Of a DNA stretch of 39,000 nt, positions 38,984 to 39,000 are shown piece by piece. Under the pieces are notes generated by a model, which was not told the origin of the DNA, did not search any database, and worked only from the letters and a program-made list of their open reading frames with translations. The translations under genes were made by a program, and so were the position numbers. Each line of letters opens with the position of its first letter. Position 1 is the first letter of the stretch. The stretch is from DASZUC01 sp035547775 (GTDB taxonomy: Bacteria > Patescibacteriota > Saccharimonadia > Saccharimonadales > UBA4665): assembly GCA_035547775.1 (NCBI GenBank), contig DASZUC010000016.1:1-39000 (forward strand), given 5' to 3'.

Positions 38984-39000
38984 TTTATTTATACCGCGTT

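Noticed and set aside
1..39000. CRISPR arrays, insertion sequences, prophage genes
   Set aside because: No regularly spaced repeats, transposase, integrase or phage structural genes were seen; the baseplate-J-like protein is a single-pass membrane protein, not part of a phage cluster.

Overview
The window looks like a chromosomal segment of a small-genome, Gram-positive-type bacterium, most plausibly a Candidatus Saccharibacteria (TM7)/Patescibacteria member. This lineage is inferred from gene content and style, not proven. The clues are tightly packed genes with 1-8 base overlaps, many first-of-operon genes that appear leaderless, TGA used as a stop (so not the recoded Gracilibacteria code), and the combination of cyoABCDE, NDH-2, F-type ATPase, MscL, SmpB, a Pup-ligase-like protein, a CPR-style baseplate-J-like membrane protein and giant secreted FN3 proteins.

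Layout. 1-9.7 kb: the 3' end of a sensor histidine kinase, then cyoEDCBA on the minus strand (a bo3-type quinol oxidase with its heme O synthase), a conserved unknown gene, a GlcD/D-lactate-dehydrogenase-like FAD oxidase, a GT4 glycosyltransferase and a type II NADH dehydrogenase. 9.7-15.7 kb: an alpha/beta-hydrolase-like gene, a UvrD-type helicase fused to a PD-(D/E)XK nuclease domain, an aquaporin with a Lys/Ala-rich tail, a carbonic-anhydrase-like metalloprotein, and MscL with a zinc-ribbon tail. 15.6-24 kb: a complete F1Fo ATP synthase operon (atpI-like, B, E, F, H, A, G, D, C) interrupted or followed by seven small unrecognised ORFs. 24-32 kb: a coiled-coil protein, a glutaredoxin/NrdH-like protein, two hypotheticals, a corrinoid adenosyltransferase, a PafA/Dop-family protein, a P-loop kinase, a membrane-anchored nuclease, GT2, a membrane-anchored clan-A glycosidase-like protein, SmpB and a PIG-L deacetylase. 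32-39 kb: tRNA-Asn with its terminator and an odd split copy of its 3' end, a 1128-residue secreted FN3/Ig repeat protein, a baseplate-J-like membrane protein, a second P-loop kinase, and a G5-domain membrane protein.

How it fits together. NDH-2 and the FAD oxidase can reduce quinone, the bo3 oxidase can reoxidise quinol with oxygen and pump protons, and the ATP synthase can use the gradient. A minimal aerobic respiratory chain therefore sits within about 24 kb. No quinone or heme b synthesis genes are seen here.

The strongest unusual signals are: (i) the seven extra small ORFs threaded through the atp operon; (ii) a Pup-ligase-family enzyme without a Pup or proteasome gene in the window; (iii) -10 boxes 6-11 bases from the start codon for about fifteen genes; (iv) a split duplicate of the tRNA-Asn 3' end next to a long hairpin; and (v) several palindromes centred on or next to promoters. 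All calls are by eye from sequence; no database search was run.
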